Shown: piece by piece, positions 29,637 through 37,983 of the stretch | Numbering within the stretch: the first letter of the stretch is position 1 | Layout of the letters: every line of letters begins with the position of its first letter | Assembly: GCF_029626105.1 (NCBI RefSeq) | Contig: NZ_JARUBH010000009.1 | Coordinates: 4,650,001-4,714,000, forward strand | DNA from: Solwaraspora sp. WMMD792 | GTDB taxonomy: Bacteria; Actinomycetota; Actinomycetes; Mycobacteriales; Micromonosporaceae | DNA length: 64,000 nucleotides | Direction: 5' to 3' | Position numbers and translations under genes: made by a program | The notes under the pieces: generated by a model | What the model was told of the DNA's origin: nothing | Databases searched by the model: none | The model's input: only the letters and a program-made list of their open reading frames with translations

Positions 29637-30669
29637 ACGTCACCGTGCCGGCCGGGATGATGCTGTCCGGCACCGCCGTGGTGTACACCGACCGCGAACC
29701 GAGGAAGGTGTAGTCCTCCCGGTCGAAGATCCATTCGTTGCGTACGCCGGTGCCTTCCTCGACCCGAGCCACCGCGATGCCGCTGCGGCCGATCGCGTCG
29801 GTCGCGTCGTCGACCAGCAGTACGCCCGGGATCCTCGCCGCCGCCCGGTAGAGGGCGGCGCTCAGCTCGGCCGGCGGGTACTGCTCGCCGATCAGGTCAC
29901 CGATGGTGGTGAACGCCTGGTGGTCCGGGTGGTTGCCCTGCCCCCGGGTCTCGGCGTAGATCCACTCCAGCAGCGCCGCCGGATCGGTCGGCAACGTGGC
30001 CAGCCGGTCGTACGCGCCGAAGTGCTGTACGTCGCTGTCGAGGGTGATGCCGGCCGGCTCGTTCAGCTCGTCGATCAGCCAGCCACGGTGGCCGTCCGGC
30101 GACAGCCACACCTGACGCAGGTGCAGCCCTTGGCGTACCAGTCGGGTTTCGCCGCTGTCCGCGTTGTGCGCTTCGTACGTGTTGGCGATCTGGCTCTCGA
30201 CGTAGATGAACTGGTCCGGCCGAACCGGACCGGTGTCCCGGGTGGCGGCGACCAGCGCGATCTCGTCGAGCAGCGCGGTCGCGCCCTCGGCGGTGCCGGC
30301 GGCGGGGTCGGCGAACTGGGCCGGGCCTTCCGCCATCTGATCGGGGCCGGCGGTGGTGCCGACCGGGCCGGCCGGATCGCCGGCCCGACCGCCGCCGGGG
30401 TTCAACGCCAGGCCGACGACGATCAGGCCGGCCAGTGCGGTCGCGACGGTCGGCACCGCGACGGACAACCGGGGCAGCCGCCACCGGCGGTCCGGCCCGG
30501 CCGCAGCACCCGGTGTCGGGATGCCTCGGCGCTCCTGCTCGATCATGGTCATCAGTCGCTCCCGGTGGAAGAGGTGACGTCCGGCCGGCAGGTCCCGGGC
30601 TGCCGGCGGCCCAAGCGACGCGTCGGGCTGCCGGCCGGTCTCCCCGGGGCGGGTTCCGTTGGTCCTCAT
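29581..30669 (-). CDS. CU044_5270-family membrane protein, partner of ECF sigma factor
   Basis: 362 residues: a cytoplasmic N-terminus of ~70 residues, one membrane helix (LSVAVPTVATALAGLIVVGLA) and an extracytoplasmic domain with the family pattern (a YVESQIANTYEAHN strand, HLRQVWLSPDGHRGW, RSGIAVARVEEG, EWIFDREDYTFLGSRSVYT). Family members are encoded directly after ECF sigma factors and may act as anti-sigma or sensor proteins, although that role is inferred. The ATG overlaps the sigma stop (ATGA, 30666-30669). A similar pair occurs at 56.1-57.7 kb. Confidence 0.85.
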   Translation of the reverse strand: MRTNGTRPGETGRQPDASLGPPAARDLPAGRHLFHRERLMTMIEQERRGIPTPGAAAGPDRRWRLPRLSVAVPTVATALAGLIVVGLALNPGGGRAGDPAGPVGTTAGPDQMAEGPAQFADPAAGTAEGATALLDEIALVAATRDTGPVRPDQFIYVESQIANTYEAHNADSGETRLVRQGLHLRQVWLSPDGHRGWLIDELNEPAGITLDSDVQHFGAYDRLATLPTDPAALLEWIYAETRGQGNHPDHQAFTTIGDLIGEQYPPAELSAALYRAAARIPGVLLVDDATDAIGRSGIAVARVEEGTGVRNEWIFDREDYTFLGSRSVYTTAVPDSIIPAGTVTFSQAVVRRAVVDELKQLP

Positions 30670-31319
30670 CGGATTCCCTCCGTGACGGTCCGTGCCGCAG
30701 GATTGCGGTCACCTCTTACCTGTCCGGGCAGCGGCGCGGGTTCCACCTTCCCGTTGCCCAGCTGAGGTGGTACGCCGAGCAGGTCGCGGAGTTTGCGGCG
30801 GGCACGCGACAGCCGGGACCGGACGGTGCCGACCGGTACGCCGAGCGCCGCCGCCGCGGTGGCGTAGTCCACCCCCTCCCACAGGCAGAGGGTGACCACC
30901 TCGCGTTCCGGGCGGCGCAGCGATGCGAGCGCGGTCAGCACATGGCCGAGCCGACGGTCGTCGTCGAGGCGGCGGCCGACGTCGTCGGCGTGGTCGGCGA
31001 CGCTGCCGCCACCGGCGGCTTCCGCAGCGGCGAACGTGGCAACCGCCGCCCGGTAGCGCCGGTTGCCCCGCTGGGCGTTGCGGGCCACGTTGGTGGCGAT
31101 GCCGAGCAGCCAGGCCCGCAGCGAGCCGCCGTCGGCGTCGATGCGCCCCCGCAGCCGCCAGGCCTGCAGGAACGTCGTCGACATCACGTCCTCGGCGCTC
31201 GACCAGTCGGCCGTCAACCGGAACGCGTGGTTGTACACCGTCTTCGCGTACCGGTCGAACAGCTCGCCGAAGGCGGCGGGGTCACCGGCCCGCGCCCGGG
31301 CGCGTAGGTCCGTCGTCAT
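30666..31319 (-). CDS. ECF RNA polymerase sigma factor
   Basis: 217 residues. Region 2 includes [33 protein letters not shown] and [15 protein letters not shown]. Region 4 has [19 protein letters not shown] and [19 protein letters not shown]. It should direct RNA polymerase to a small regulon, probably including its own operon. It is translationally coupled to the CU044_5270-type membrane protein, which is the likely signal input. Confidence 0.95.
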   Translation of the reverse strand: MTTDLRARARAGDPAAFGELFDRYAKTVYNHAFRLTADWSSAEDVMSTTFLQAWRLRGRIDADGGSLRAWLLGIATNVARNAQRGNRRYRAAVATFAAAEAAGGGSVADHADDVGRRLDDDRRLGHVLTALASLRRPEREVVTLCLWEGVDYATAAAALGVPVGTVRSRLSRARRKLRDLLGVPPQLGNGKVEPAPLPGQVRGDRNPAARTVTEGIR

Positions 31320-31365
31320 GTCCTGTGTCTGTCCGCCACCACCACCCGGGTTCCCGCTCGGCGGG

Positions 31366-31818
31366 TCACCGCAGCGGCAGCTTCATGCCTTCGTGGCTCG
31401 CGACGAAGCCGAGCCGCCGGTAGAAGCGGTGCGCGTCGGTCCGTGCCTTGTCGGTGGTGAGTTGGACCAACCCGCAGCCCCGCTCCCGCGCCCGCTCGAT
31501 CACCCACCTCATCAGACTCCCGCCGAGACCCTCGCCACGACGGTCGGAGCGGACCCGGACGGCTTCGACGAGGGCCCGTTCTGCCCCGTGCCGGCCCAAC
31601 CCGGGGATGTAGGTGACCTGCAGGCACGCGACGACGGATCCGTCGTCTTCGTCGGCCGCGACGATCAGGTGGTTGCGCGGGTCGGCGTCGATCTCGGCGA
31701 ACGCCCGTTCGTACGCGTCGTCGACGGCGGCGAGGTCCCGCGCCTTGCCCAGCACATCGTCGGCGAGCAGCGCCACGATCGCCGGCAGGTCGGCACGTAC
31801 GGCTTCCCGGAAAATCAC
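31366..31818 (-). CDS. GNAT-family N-acetyltransferase
   Basis: 150 residues: N-terminal [19 protein letters not shown], the acetyl-CoA motif [20 protein letters not shown] and the C-terminal [19 protein letters not shown]. It transfers an acetyl group to an unidentified amine. The start is GTG 31818; AGG precedes it very closely, so a start a few codons further in is possible. It is the first gene upstream of the sigma factor and is oriented the same way. Confidence 0.93.
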   Translation of the reverse strand: MIFREAVRADLPAIVALLADDVLGKARDLAAVDDAYERAFAEIDADPRNHLIVAADEDDGSVVACLQVTYIPGLGRHGAERALVEAVRVRSDRRGEGLGGSLMRWVIERARERGCGLVQLTTDKARTDAHRFYRRLGFVASHEGMKLPLR

Positions 31819-31962
31819 CTGGTGAACCTAGCGTCTCGCCGCTGGCCGGCACAGCGTCGAGCGGTACGCCAGCCACCGCACCCGTACGCCGATGTGGCTT
31901 GTCGATCAGCCGTGGCCGGGAGCGAACCGGCGAGTTCCCGGCCGGTGTGCCAGGATCGCGTC

Positions 31963-32472
31963 GTGGCAGTCATCGAGGTCGTCGTCGGCGACATCACCCG
32001 TGCGGACGTCGACGCCATCGTCACCGCCGCTAACGAGTCACTGCTCGGCGGCGGCGGTGTCGACGGGGCCGTCCACCGTGCGGCCGGCCCCCGCCTGGCA
32101 CGGGCCGGCGGCGCGATCGCCCCGTGCGAGCCGGGCGATGCCAAGGCGACTCCCGCCTTCGACCTCGACCCGCCGGTACGGCACGTCATCCACACCGTCG
32201 GGCCGATCTGGGAAGGCGGCGGCCACGGCGAAGCTGAGATCCTGGCCTCCTGCTACCGGCGCAGCCTGCAGGTCGCCGACGAACTCGGCGCCCGGACTGT
32301 CGCCTTCCCCGCGATCGCCACCGGCGTCTACGGCTTCCCCGCTGACCGGGCCGCCCGGATCGCCGTTCAGACCGTCACCGCCACCCCGACAGCCGTGGAA
32401 CGGATCCGACTCGTCGCGTTCGACGAGGACACCGCAGCTCATCTCCAGTCGGCGCTGGCCGCCGCCGGCTGA
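31963..32472 (+). CDS. Macrodomain protein, O-acetyl-ADP-ribose deacetylase type
   Basis: 169 residues, a complete single macrodomain: [37 protein letters not shown] (the substrate-binding Gly loop), [14 protein letters not shown] and [18 protein letters not shown]. It matches the MacroD-type YmdB enzymes that hydrolyse O-acetyl-ADP-ribose or ADP-ribosyl-carboxylate bonds. GTG 31963 has AGGA 8 nt upstream. No partner ADP-ribosyltransferase gene is adjacent. Confidence 0.92.
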   Translation: MAVIEVVVGDITRADVDAIVTAANESLLGGGGVDGAVHRAAGPRLARAGGAIAPCEPGDAKATPAFDLDPPVRHVIHTVGPIWEGGGHGEAEILASCYRRSLQVADELGARTVAFPAIATGVYGFPADRAARIAVQTVTATPTAVERIRLVAFDEDTAAHLQSALAAAG

Positions 32473-32612
32473 CCGGATCGGAACCGAGGGCTGACCGGCT
32501 ACAGCCGATGGTTCTCCGTTCAGCCGACGGCTCCAGGGTGCGGTGGATACGCGGACCAACACCAACAGGGAGAACATGTGCGAGTTTCCGGTTCTGATGC
32601 ACACCCCAGCCG

Positions 32613-32813
32613 ATGTGGACTGGCTCGTGTTGGGTTGACGGCGACGGCGACCGCAAGCTCGCATTCCAACACGTGCTCGGATTGATAGGGCCTACCTGGC
32701 CGTCGCCCGAGGTCCCCAGCAGCTGCACCTGAATCTGCGGGTCCCGACCGTCGACGAGCTGGAGCGGCACCGCCGGGCACCTGTTCTGCATCCTCGTCGG
32801 TCACCGGTGACCA
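32613..32813 (+). pseudogene. Remnant of a VOC/glyoxalase-like gene
   Basis: Fragments of a glyoxalase_6-like protein can be read, but in shifting frames: GDGDRKLAFQHVLG...PTWPSPEVP in one frame, PQQLHLNLRVPTVDELERH in the next and GHLFCILVGHR in a third. At least two indels and a missing middle make it non-functional. It ends against the convergent LLM oxidoreductase gene. Confidence 0.6.
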
Positions 32814-33694
32814 AGCGCCGCGCGAACCTCGGCGAGCAGCTCGACCTGGGTCCGCCAGTCCGGGCCGGACAGGCCGATGACGAGGTGTTCCGCGCCCTCG
32901 GCGGCGTACCGCGCGATGCGTTCGGCGGCCTCGTCCGGCCCGCCGGTGACGGGCAGTTCCGCCGCGACGCCGGCGGTGTGCCGGTAGACCTTGGCGAGCC
33001 CTGCCGCCAGATCCGTACGTGACGGAGTGTCGCTGGCGTGTCCCAGCGCGCCGGTGGCACCGATCGTGATCGTCGGTGACGGCCGCCCGGCGGCGGTGGC
33101 CGCCGCGCGGAGCCGGGTCCGGCCCGCCGCCAAGGCCTCGGGAGTGATCAGCGACGGAAACCAACCGTCGCCGAGGCGGGCCGCGCGGTCGATCGCCACC
33201 GTCGAGGCGTTACCCACCCACAACCGTGGGATCCGCACTGCCGGTGAGAGGGCGACCGTGGAGCCGTTCGGCAGGGTCATCGGCTCGCCGGCGAGCAGTC
33301 CGGGCAGTGACCGCAGCGCGGTGTCGGTACGCGGACCGCGCTCGCTGAACGCCACGCCGGCCGCCGCCCACTGCGCGGCCCCACCACCGGAGCCGATCCC
33401 GAGCAGCAGCCGGCCGCCGGACACCAGTTGCAGGCTGGCCACTTGCTTCGCGGCCCAGATCAGCGGGCGGATCGCCGGGATGAAGACGCTCGCGCCGATC
33501 CGGATGCGGGTGGTGGCGGTCGCGGCGACGGCCAGGGCGATCGCACAGTCCATTGTGGGGGTCTCGATCGCGAGATGGTCGCCGTGCCAGATGCTGTCCA
33601 GCCCGGCGTCCTCGGCGTGCCGGGCGGCAGCCGCGAGGTCGAGGTTGTCCCGCCGCTGTACCGGCAGGGAGGGCAGGATCATGCCGATCTTCAC
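32801..33694 (-). CDS. LLM-class F420-dependent oxidoreductase
   Basis: 297 residues of the bacterial luciferase-like fold: MKIGMILPSLPVQRR, HAEDAGLDSIWHGDHLAIET, RIRIGASVFIPAIRPLIWAA, the GGRLLLGIGSGG loop and a C-terminal GGPDEAAERIARYAAEGAEH. Actinobacterial members mostly use F420 for hydride transfer; the substrate is unknown. The GTG start overlaps the stop of the quinone oxidoreductase gene (GTGA, 33691-33694), so the two redox enzymes form an operon. Confidence 0.9.
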   Translation of the reverse strand: MKIGMILPSLPVQRRDNLDLAAAARHAEDAGLDSIWHGDHLAIETPTMDCAIALAVAATATTRIRIGASVFIPAIRPLIWAAKQVASLQLVSGGRLLLGIGSGGGAAQWAAAGVAFSERGPRTDTALRSLPGLLAGEPMTLPNGSTVALSPAVRIPRLWVGNASTVAIDRAARLGDGWFPSLITPEALAAGRTRLRAAATAAGRPSPTITIGATGALGHASDTPSRTDLAAGLAKVYRHTAGVAAELPVTGGPDEAAERIARYAAEGAEHLVIGLSGPDWRTQVELLAEVRAALGHR

Positions 33695-34599
33695 GCGACC
33701 AGCACCACCTTGCCACGGCCGTGGCCGGTCTCCACCTCGCGGTGGGCGTCGGCGGCCTCGGCCATCGGATAGGTGCGGCGGATCAGGAAACGCAGGTCAC
33801 CTGCGGCGTGGCGGGCGGCGAGCGCGGCCAGGCGGTCGGCCGATCGCAGGTTCTCGGTGGTCCGGATGCCGAGCTCGGCGGCTCGGTCGTGCTCGACCAG
33901 CGTGAGAATCCGGGACCGGTCGGCGCACAGGTCGAGCGACAGGTCCAGTGCCGCGCCGCCGGCACCGTCGAGCACCGCGTCGGCCCCGTCGGGCAGCAGC
34001 GTACGGAGCTGTTCGGCCAGCCCTTGACGGTAGTCGACCGGTACGGCGCCGAGGGAACGGAGATAGTCGTGGTTGGCGGTGCTGGCCGTGCCCACCACGC
34101 GGGCACCCGCGTCAACGGCGAGCTGCACCGCGACCGCGCCGACGGCACCGGCCGCGCCGTGCACGATCAGGGTCTCACCGGTCACGGGACGGATCAGCTC
34201 GAGGGCGATGTGCGCGGTCTGGGCCGCACCGCTGAAACCGCCGGCGACCTCCCATGCCATCCCGGCCGGTTTGGCGGTCACCTGGTCGGCGGGTACGACG
34301 ACGAACTCGGCCGCCGCGTTCATAAACCCGAAGCCCAACACCTCATCGCCGACGGTGACCCCGGCTACACCGGCGCCGATCTGATCGACCACCCCGGCGA
34401 ACTCGTTGCCCGGCACAGCGGGCAGGGTCGACATCAGCCAGACGGGGGTGAACCCGGCCCGTACCGCGCAGTCGATGGGTTGCACGCCGGCCGCCCGCAC
34501 CCGGACCCGGACCTCGTCGGGCCCCGCAGCCGGGGTGTCGACCTGCCCCCATTCCAGCACCTCCGGCCCGCCGTGCCGCCGGAAAACCGCAGCCTGCAT
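33691..34599 (-). CDS. NADP-dependent quinone oxidoreductase-like protein
   Basis: 302 residues, MDR superfamily without structural zinc: MQAAVFRRHGGPEVLEW, VPGNEFAGVVDQIG, TLIVHGAAGAVGAVAVQLAV (nucleotide-binding loop) and a C-terminal TYPMAEAADAHREVETGHGR. GGAGG 7 nt before ATG 34599 sets the start. Upstream lies a MerR-type promoter/operator (34636-34663), suggesting induction by a thiol-, redox- or drug-sensing MerR regulator that is not encoded next to it. It is coupled to the LLM oxidoreductase. Confidence 0.92.
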   Translation of the reverse strand: MQAAVFRRHGGPEVLEWGQVDTPAAGPDEVRVRVRAAGVQPIDCAVRAGFTPVWLMSTLPAVPGNEFAGVVDQIGAGVAGVTVGDEVLGFGFMNAAAEFVVVPADQVTAKPAGMAWEVAGGFSGAAQTAHIALELIRPVTGETLIVHGAAGAVGAVAVQLAVDAGARVVGTASTANHDYLRSLGAVPVDYRQGLAEQLRTLLPDGADAVLDGAGGAALDLSLDLCADRSRILTLVEHDRAAELGIRTTENLRSADRLAALAARHAAGDLRFLIRRTYPMAEAADAHREVETGHGRGKVVLVA

Positions 34600-34635
34600 T
34601 CGTCCGCCTCCCTGATCCTGGTCGCCGGAGACAGT

Positions 34636-34663
34636 CTCGAACTTCAACTCGACGTGAAGTCAA
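34636..34663 (-). promoter_or_regulatory. MerR-type operator/promoter
   Basis: On the minus strand a TTGACT -35 box (34658-34663) runs into a dyad, ACTTCA (34641-34646) and TGAAGT (34655-34660), with an 8-nt centre. A long ~19-bp spacer to a weak -10 around GAGACT follows. A -35 overlapping a central dyad with a long spacer is the MerR-family pattern. It would drive the oxidoreductase starting at 34599. The remaining intergenic DNA to 34820 holds a 14-bp palindrome (34671-34684) but no gene. Confidence 0.5.
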
Positions 34664-34820
34664 GGCTCACCGATGGCGCCATCGGCCGTCCTCGTGACAT
34701 CGGGTGAAGCGGGTACCCGACAAGCAGCGCGCCACATCGACCGCGAGGGCTCGTCTGAGCGGCACTGGTGCCGTGTCGGCGATGTGCGACTGGCCGTCGG
34801 GCGCAGCACTGCCGGCGGGT

Positions 34821-35270
34821 CTATGCCAGGTCGGAGCCGGGGACGTGCACGTAGAGGTCGTGCACCTGCGGCTGGGCGTCGGCGCGGTAGCCGAGGTCGA
34901 GCTTCATGCCGCCGACCGGCCGGCCCTGGTCGCGTAGCCACTGTTCGATCGCGCCGAAGGTCTCCCCGATATCGGCCACCGGCCCAGTGTGCCGGCAGTA
35001 CGCCCAGTCGCCCGCCGGAACATGGGCGGCCGTCCACTGACCGGGGATCGGCGTCTGCGGTGGCACCGCCACCCCGATGACCTCGTGGTACCGCCCCTCT
35101 CCGAGGTGGTAGCTCGCCTCGGCGAAGGTGCCGTCGGCGGACGGCGGCAGGGCCGCGCACCGGTCGAACAGTTGCCGCCACGCGGCGGGGACCAGCGTGC
35201 TCAGGTCCTGGAACGGCGCGACGACCGGCAGACCGATCACGACGACCGGCTCCCGGCTGACGATCTGCAT
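34821..35270 (-). CDS. GyrI-like effector-binding domain protein
   Basis: 149 residues forming a GyrI/AraC effector-binding (SOUL-like) domain: EPVVVIGLPVVAPFQDLSTL, GTFAEASYHLGEGRYHEVIG, IPGQWTAAHVPAGDWAY and DIGETFGAIEQWL. Standalone members bind small hydrophobic or cationic ligands; the same domain is the drug sensor of BmrR-type MerR regulators. No DNA-binding domain is attached here. GGGAG 5 nt before the ATG supports the start. Confidence 0.82.
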   Translation of the reverse strand: MQIVSREPVVVIGLPVVAPFQDLSTLVPAAWRQLFDRCAALPPSADGTFAEASYHLGEGRYHEVIGVAVPPQTPIPGQWTAAHVPAGDWAYCRHTGPVADIGETFGAIEQWLRDQGRPVGGMKLDLGYRADAQPQVHDLYVHVPGSDLA

Positions 35271-35320
35271 GATGTCTCCCTCACTAACCCCGGTTTCGGA
35301 TCATGATGCCGGACCGGCTC

Positions 35321-35326
35321 TATAGT
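35321..35326 (+). promoter_or_regulatory. -10 box of a leaderless promoter
   Basis: TATAGT lies exactly 6 nt before ATG 35333. There is no Shine-Dalgarno site, so the transcript probably begins at or next to the start codon. Confidence 0.55.
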
Positions 35327-35332
35327 GGGGCG

Positions 35333-35767
35333 ATGGCGTCGGTCAGGCAGTTCCAGGTCACCTTCGACTGCGCACAACCTGAGCGCGTCGCCCGCTTCTG
35401 GTGCGAGGCGCTGGGGTACGTCGTACCGCCGCCCCCGAAGGGGTTCGCCAGTTGGGACGACTTCGACCGCGCACTGCCGCCCGAGCGTCAGGGTTCGGCG
35501 TTCGCCTGCGTCGATCCCGCCGGGGTGGGTCCACGGCTGTTCTTCCAGCGTGTGCCCGAAGGCAAGACCGTCAAGAACCGACTGCATCTCGACGTACGGG
35601 TCGGCACTGGTCTCGTCGGTGACGAGCGGGTGGCCGCGCTCGAGGCCGAATGCGCACGACTGGTCGCGCTCGGCGCGGTACGCGTACGGCTGCTGCGCGC
35701 CGACGGTGTCAGCGAGTCGTGCCTCGTCATGCAGGACGTCGAGGGCAACGAGTTCTGCCTCGACTGA
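35333..35767 (+). CDS. VOC/glyoxalase-like domain protein
   Basis: 144 residues, one VOC module of the glyoxalase_6 type: RQFQVTFDCAQPERVARFWC, RLFFQRVPEGKTVKNRLHLD and the final MQDVEGNEFCLD. Such proteins use paired beta-alpha-beta-beta-beta units to bind a metal or ligand; the substrate is unknown. ATG 35333 is preferred over ATG 35303 because the alignment-like start MASVRQFQVTFD follows and a TATAGT box sits 6 nt before it. Confidence 0.88.
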   Translation: MASVRQFQVTFDCAQPERVARFWCEALGYVVPPPPKGFASWDDFDRALPPERQGSAFACVDPAGVGPRLFFQRVPEGKTVKNRLHLDVRVGTGLVGDERVAALEAECARLVALGAVRVRLLRADGVSESCLVMQDVEGNEFCLD

Positions 35768-35857
35768 GCAGTAGAAGACAGGTGACCGCTGCCGTCGCTG
35801 GCCGTACGGCGGTCAAATCGATGGCGTCGTGAAGACCTCGGCGGCACACTGGCGGCC

Positions 35858-36363
35858 ATGCTGGCACAGGTACGAGACGTCGCCGATCTGGTGGCCGCCG
35901 GCCACCCGGTGAAGTTCCTGTTCTTCTGGGGCCATCAGCCGGAGGCGGACGGCAGCGTCGGCGCGGGTTGCCTCAGCCAGTGGTCGCCGATCGGATCCTC
36001 GTCGCACCCCACCCTCGCGCCGCCAAGGTGCTCGGCGGCCGGGTCGCCGGATTCGACCAGCGGACGTGGAACGCCCATCGCGTCCCGATCGTGGTCGCCG
36101 GGAACCTGGCCAAGTTCAGCCAGCACCCCGACCTGCGCGGGTACCTGCTCGCCACCGGGCAACGCGTGCTGGTCGAGGCCAGCCCGATGGACCGGATCTG
36201 GGGCATCGGCCGGACCCGCGATGACCCAGCCGCCACCGACCCCGCCCGGTGGCGCGGCCTCAACCTGCTCGGCTTCGCCCTGATGCAGGTCCGGGACGCG
36301 CTACGGGAGCAGATCGGCGGTAGCCACGGCCGGGTCGACGGGTTCACCGCCGGGTCGGGCTGA
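35858..36363 (+). pseudogene. Broken NADAR-family gene
   Basis: The N-terminal part reads FLFFWGHQPEADGSVGAGCLSQW in one frame. The C-terminal part reads RILVAPHPRAAKVLGG, then IVVAGNLAKFSQHPDLRGYL and SPMDRIWGIG in another. Both match NADAR proteins (ribA/ribD-fused N-glycosidase family, YbiA-like). Between them roughly 40-45 family residues (the segment normally containing the AEHWMMAGKA block) are missing and the frame shifts near 35970-35985. The C-terminal frame (35968-36363) alone encodes 131 residues without the first half of the fold, so it is probably inactive. It overlaps the convergent TetR gene by 20 bp. Confidence 0.75.
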
Positions 36364-36880
36364 TTCCCTCCAGGGCGAGACGCATCAGCCGTTGCGCCTC
36401 GGTCGCGCTGGCCGACTCCGTGGCCAGCGCGATCGCGTTGACGAGGGTCACCAGGTCGGCCATGGCGACGTCCGGCCGTACCGCGCCCTCGTCGACGGCG
36501 CGGCGGCGCAGCGGTTCGCCGGCCGCCACGAGCATCGCGCAGCAGGACTCGTCCTCCGGTGGTTCCTGCAGCAGCGAGGCGACCAGGCCACGGGTGGTCG
36601 CGTTGTACGCCGCCAGCTCGCACAGCCAGGTCGTCAGCGCCTGGCCGGCGTCCGGCCCGGCCGCCAACTGTGCGGCGCGGTCGCACAGCGCTTCGACTCG
36701 GTCATGGAAGACCGCCTCCAGCAACGCCCATCGGGACGGGAAATGCCGGTGCAGGGTCGCCGAACCCACGCCAGCGGCGCGGGCGATCTCCTCCAGGGAG
36801 GCGTACGCGCCGTCGCGGGCGACCGCCTCGCTGGCCGCCGCGACGATCAGGGCGCGGTTGCGTTGTGCGTCAGCTCTCAT
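36344..36880 (-). CDS. TetR-family transcriptional regulator
   Basis: 178 residues. The N-terminal HTH is clear: RALIVAAASEAVARDGAYAS, LEEIARAAGVGSATLHRHFP and the following helix RWALLEAVFHDRV. The C-terminal ligand domain matches TetR proteins of the SCO-type with a VTLVNAIALATE helix. ATG 36880 is chosen as the natural start of the HTH (MRADAQRNRA). It is divergent from the NmrA-family gene, with two inverted AAGTGGGGTG motifs in between as likely operators. Confidence 0.93.
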   Translation of the reverse strand: MRADAQRNRALIVAAASEAVARDGAYASLEEIARAAGVGSATLHRHFPSRWALLEAVFHDRVEALCDRAAQLAAGPDAGQALTTWLCELAAYNATTRGLVASLLQEPPEDESCCAMLVAAGEPLRRRAVDEGAVRPDVAMADLVTLVNAIALATESASATEAQRLMRLALEGISPTRR

Positions 36881-36896
36881 CGTCTGCCATTTGGAG

Positions 36897-36951
36897 AAGT
36901 GGGGTGTCCCCCCATATCGTAGCCGACAGGAAACGGGGCACCACCCCACTT
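36897..36951. promoter_or_regulatory. Paired inverted motifs, likely TetR operators
   Basis: AAGTGGGGTG (36897-36906) recurs as its perfect inverse CACCCCACTT (36942-36951), 35 bp apart, in the only gap between the divergent tetR-like and nmrA-like genes. Each copy is followed by a C-run that makes a local GGGG-CCCC dyad. Confidence 0.55.
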
Positions 36952-36965
36952 ATCCAGGAGGAAGC

Positions 36966-37856
36966 ATGACCGCCCTTGTCATCGGCGCGACCGGCAAGCA
37001 GGGCGGGGCCACCGCCCGGGCCCTGCTCGACCGAGGTGTCGCGGTGCGCGCCCTGGTCCGCGACACCAGTTCCGACGCCGCGCGGGCCCTGCGGGACCGG
37101 GGAGCCGAGCTGGTACGGGGCGACCTGGACGACCCCGCCTCGCTACTCACCGCCGCCACCGGAGCCGACGGTGTCTTCTCCATCCCGTACCCCGACGTCA
37201 CGAATCTGCAGGGCGACGCCGAGCTCCGCCGGGGCCGCAACGTCGTCGAAGCCGCCCGCAAGGCGGGCGTGGCACAGTTCGTCCACAGCAGCGTCGCCGG
37301 CGCCGGCGACTTCCACCGCAACCAGCCCGGCTGGACCGAGGGACGCTGGGAACGGCACTACTGGGAGAGCAAGGCGGCCGTCGACGAACTCGTGCGCACC
37401 GGCGGCTTCGCCCGTTGGACCATCCTCAAGCCCGCGACCTTCATGGAGAACCTGATCGGCTGGTCCTACCTGTTCGGTGACTGGTCCAGCGGCACCATCG
37501 TCACCGCCTTCGCCAAGGACACCCGCATCGCCTGGGTCGCGGTCGACGACATCGGCCACGCCGCGGCCACCGCCTTCACCACGCCGGACACCCTCGACGG
37601 TCTGGACGTGGAACTCGCCAGCGACCTACGTACGATGACCGAGGTCGCCGCGATCCTCAGTGAGGTCACCGGTCGGACCATCACCGCTCCGGTCCTCAGC
37701 CCGCAGGAAGCGGTGGAACGCGGCGTGCCGCCGTTCGCGGTCAACGCCGCCGAGCAGATCAACGAGAACGGCTCCCCCGCCCGCCCGGAGATCGCCCAGG
37801 CGCTCGGCCTGCCCACCACCGACCTGCACACCTGGGCCCGGCGGACCTTCTCCTGA
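36966..37856 (+). CDS. NmrA-family NAD(P)-binding protein
   Basis: 296 residues, atypical short-chain dehydrogenase of the NmrA/HSCARG type: ALVIGATGKQGGATARALLD dinucleotide loop, VRALVRDTSS, FVHSSVAGAGD, WTILKPATFMENL, and a late AEQINENGSPARPEIAQALG. Members act as redox-sensing regulators or NADPH-dependent reductases. AGGAGG lies 5 nt before ATG 36966. The divergent TetR gene and shared operators suggest inducible control. Confidence 0.92.
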   Translation: MTALVIGATGKQGGATARALLDRGVAVRALVRDTSSDAARALRDRGAELVRGDLDDPASLLTAATGADGVFSIPYPDVTNLQGDAELRRGRNVVEAARKAGVAQFVHSSVAGAGDFHRNQPGWTEGRWERHYWESKAAVDELVRTGGFARWTILKPATFMENLIGWSYLFGDWSSGTIVTAFAKDTRIAWVAVDDIGHAAATAFTTPDTLDGLDVELASDLRTMTEVAAILSEVTGRTITAPVLSPQEAVERGVPPFAVNAAEQINENGSPARPEIAQALGLPTTDLHTWARRTFS

Positions 37857-37865
37857 CCCGCACCG

Positions 37866-37902
37866 CTGGGCGGACCGGCGGCCGGCCGACCGGTCCGCCC
37901 AG
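37866..37902. terminator. 13-bp perfect hairpin between convergent genes
   Basis: CTGGGCGGACCGG (37866-37878) pairs with 37890-37902 over an 11-nt loop that is itself GC-palindromic. It lies 9 bp after the NmrA stop and ~80 bp from the response-regulator stop. Confidence 0.8.
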
Positions 37903-37983
37903 TGCTGTCGACGGCGTCATCACTCTCGTCCGGGACGGGCTGCGCCGCCGGTCACCGTCGGGCGGAGCTCAGTCGCCTCACGG

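Noticed and set aside
34680-34820. Possible MerR gene next to the MerR-type operator
   Set aside because: No frame shows a MerR HTH; the readable peptides lack its motifs.
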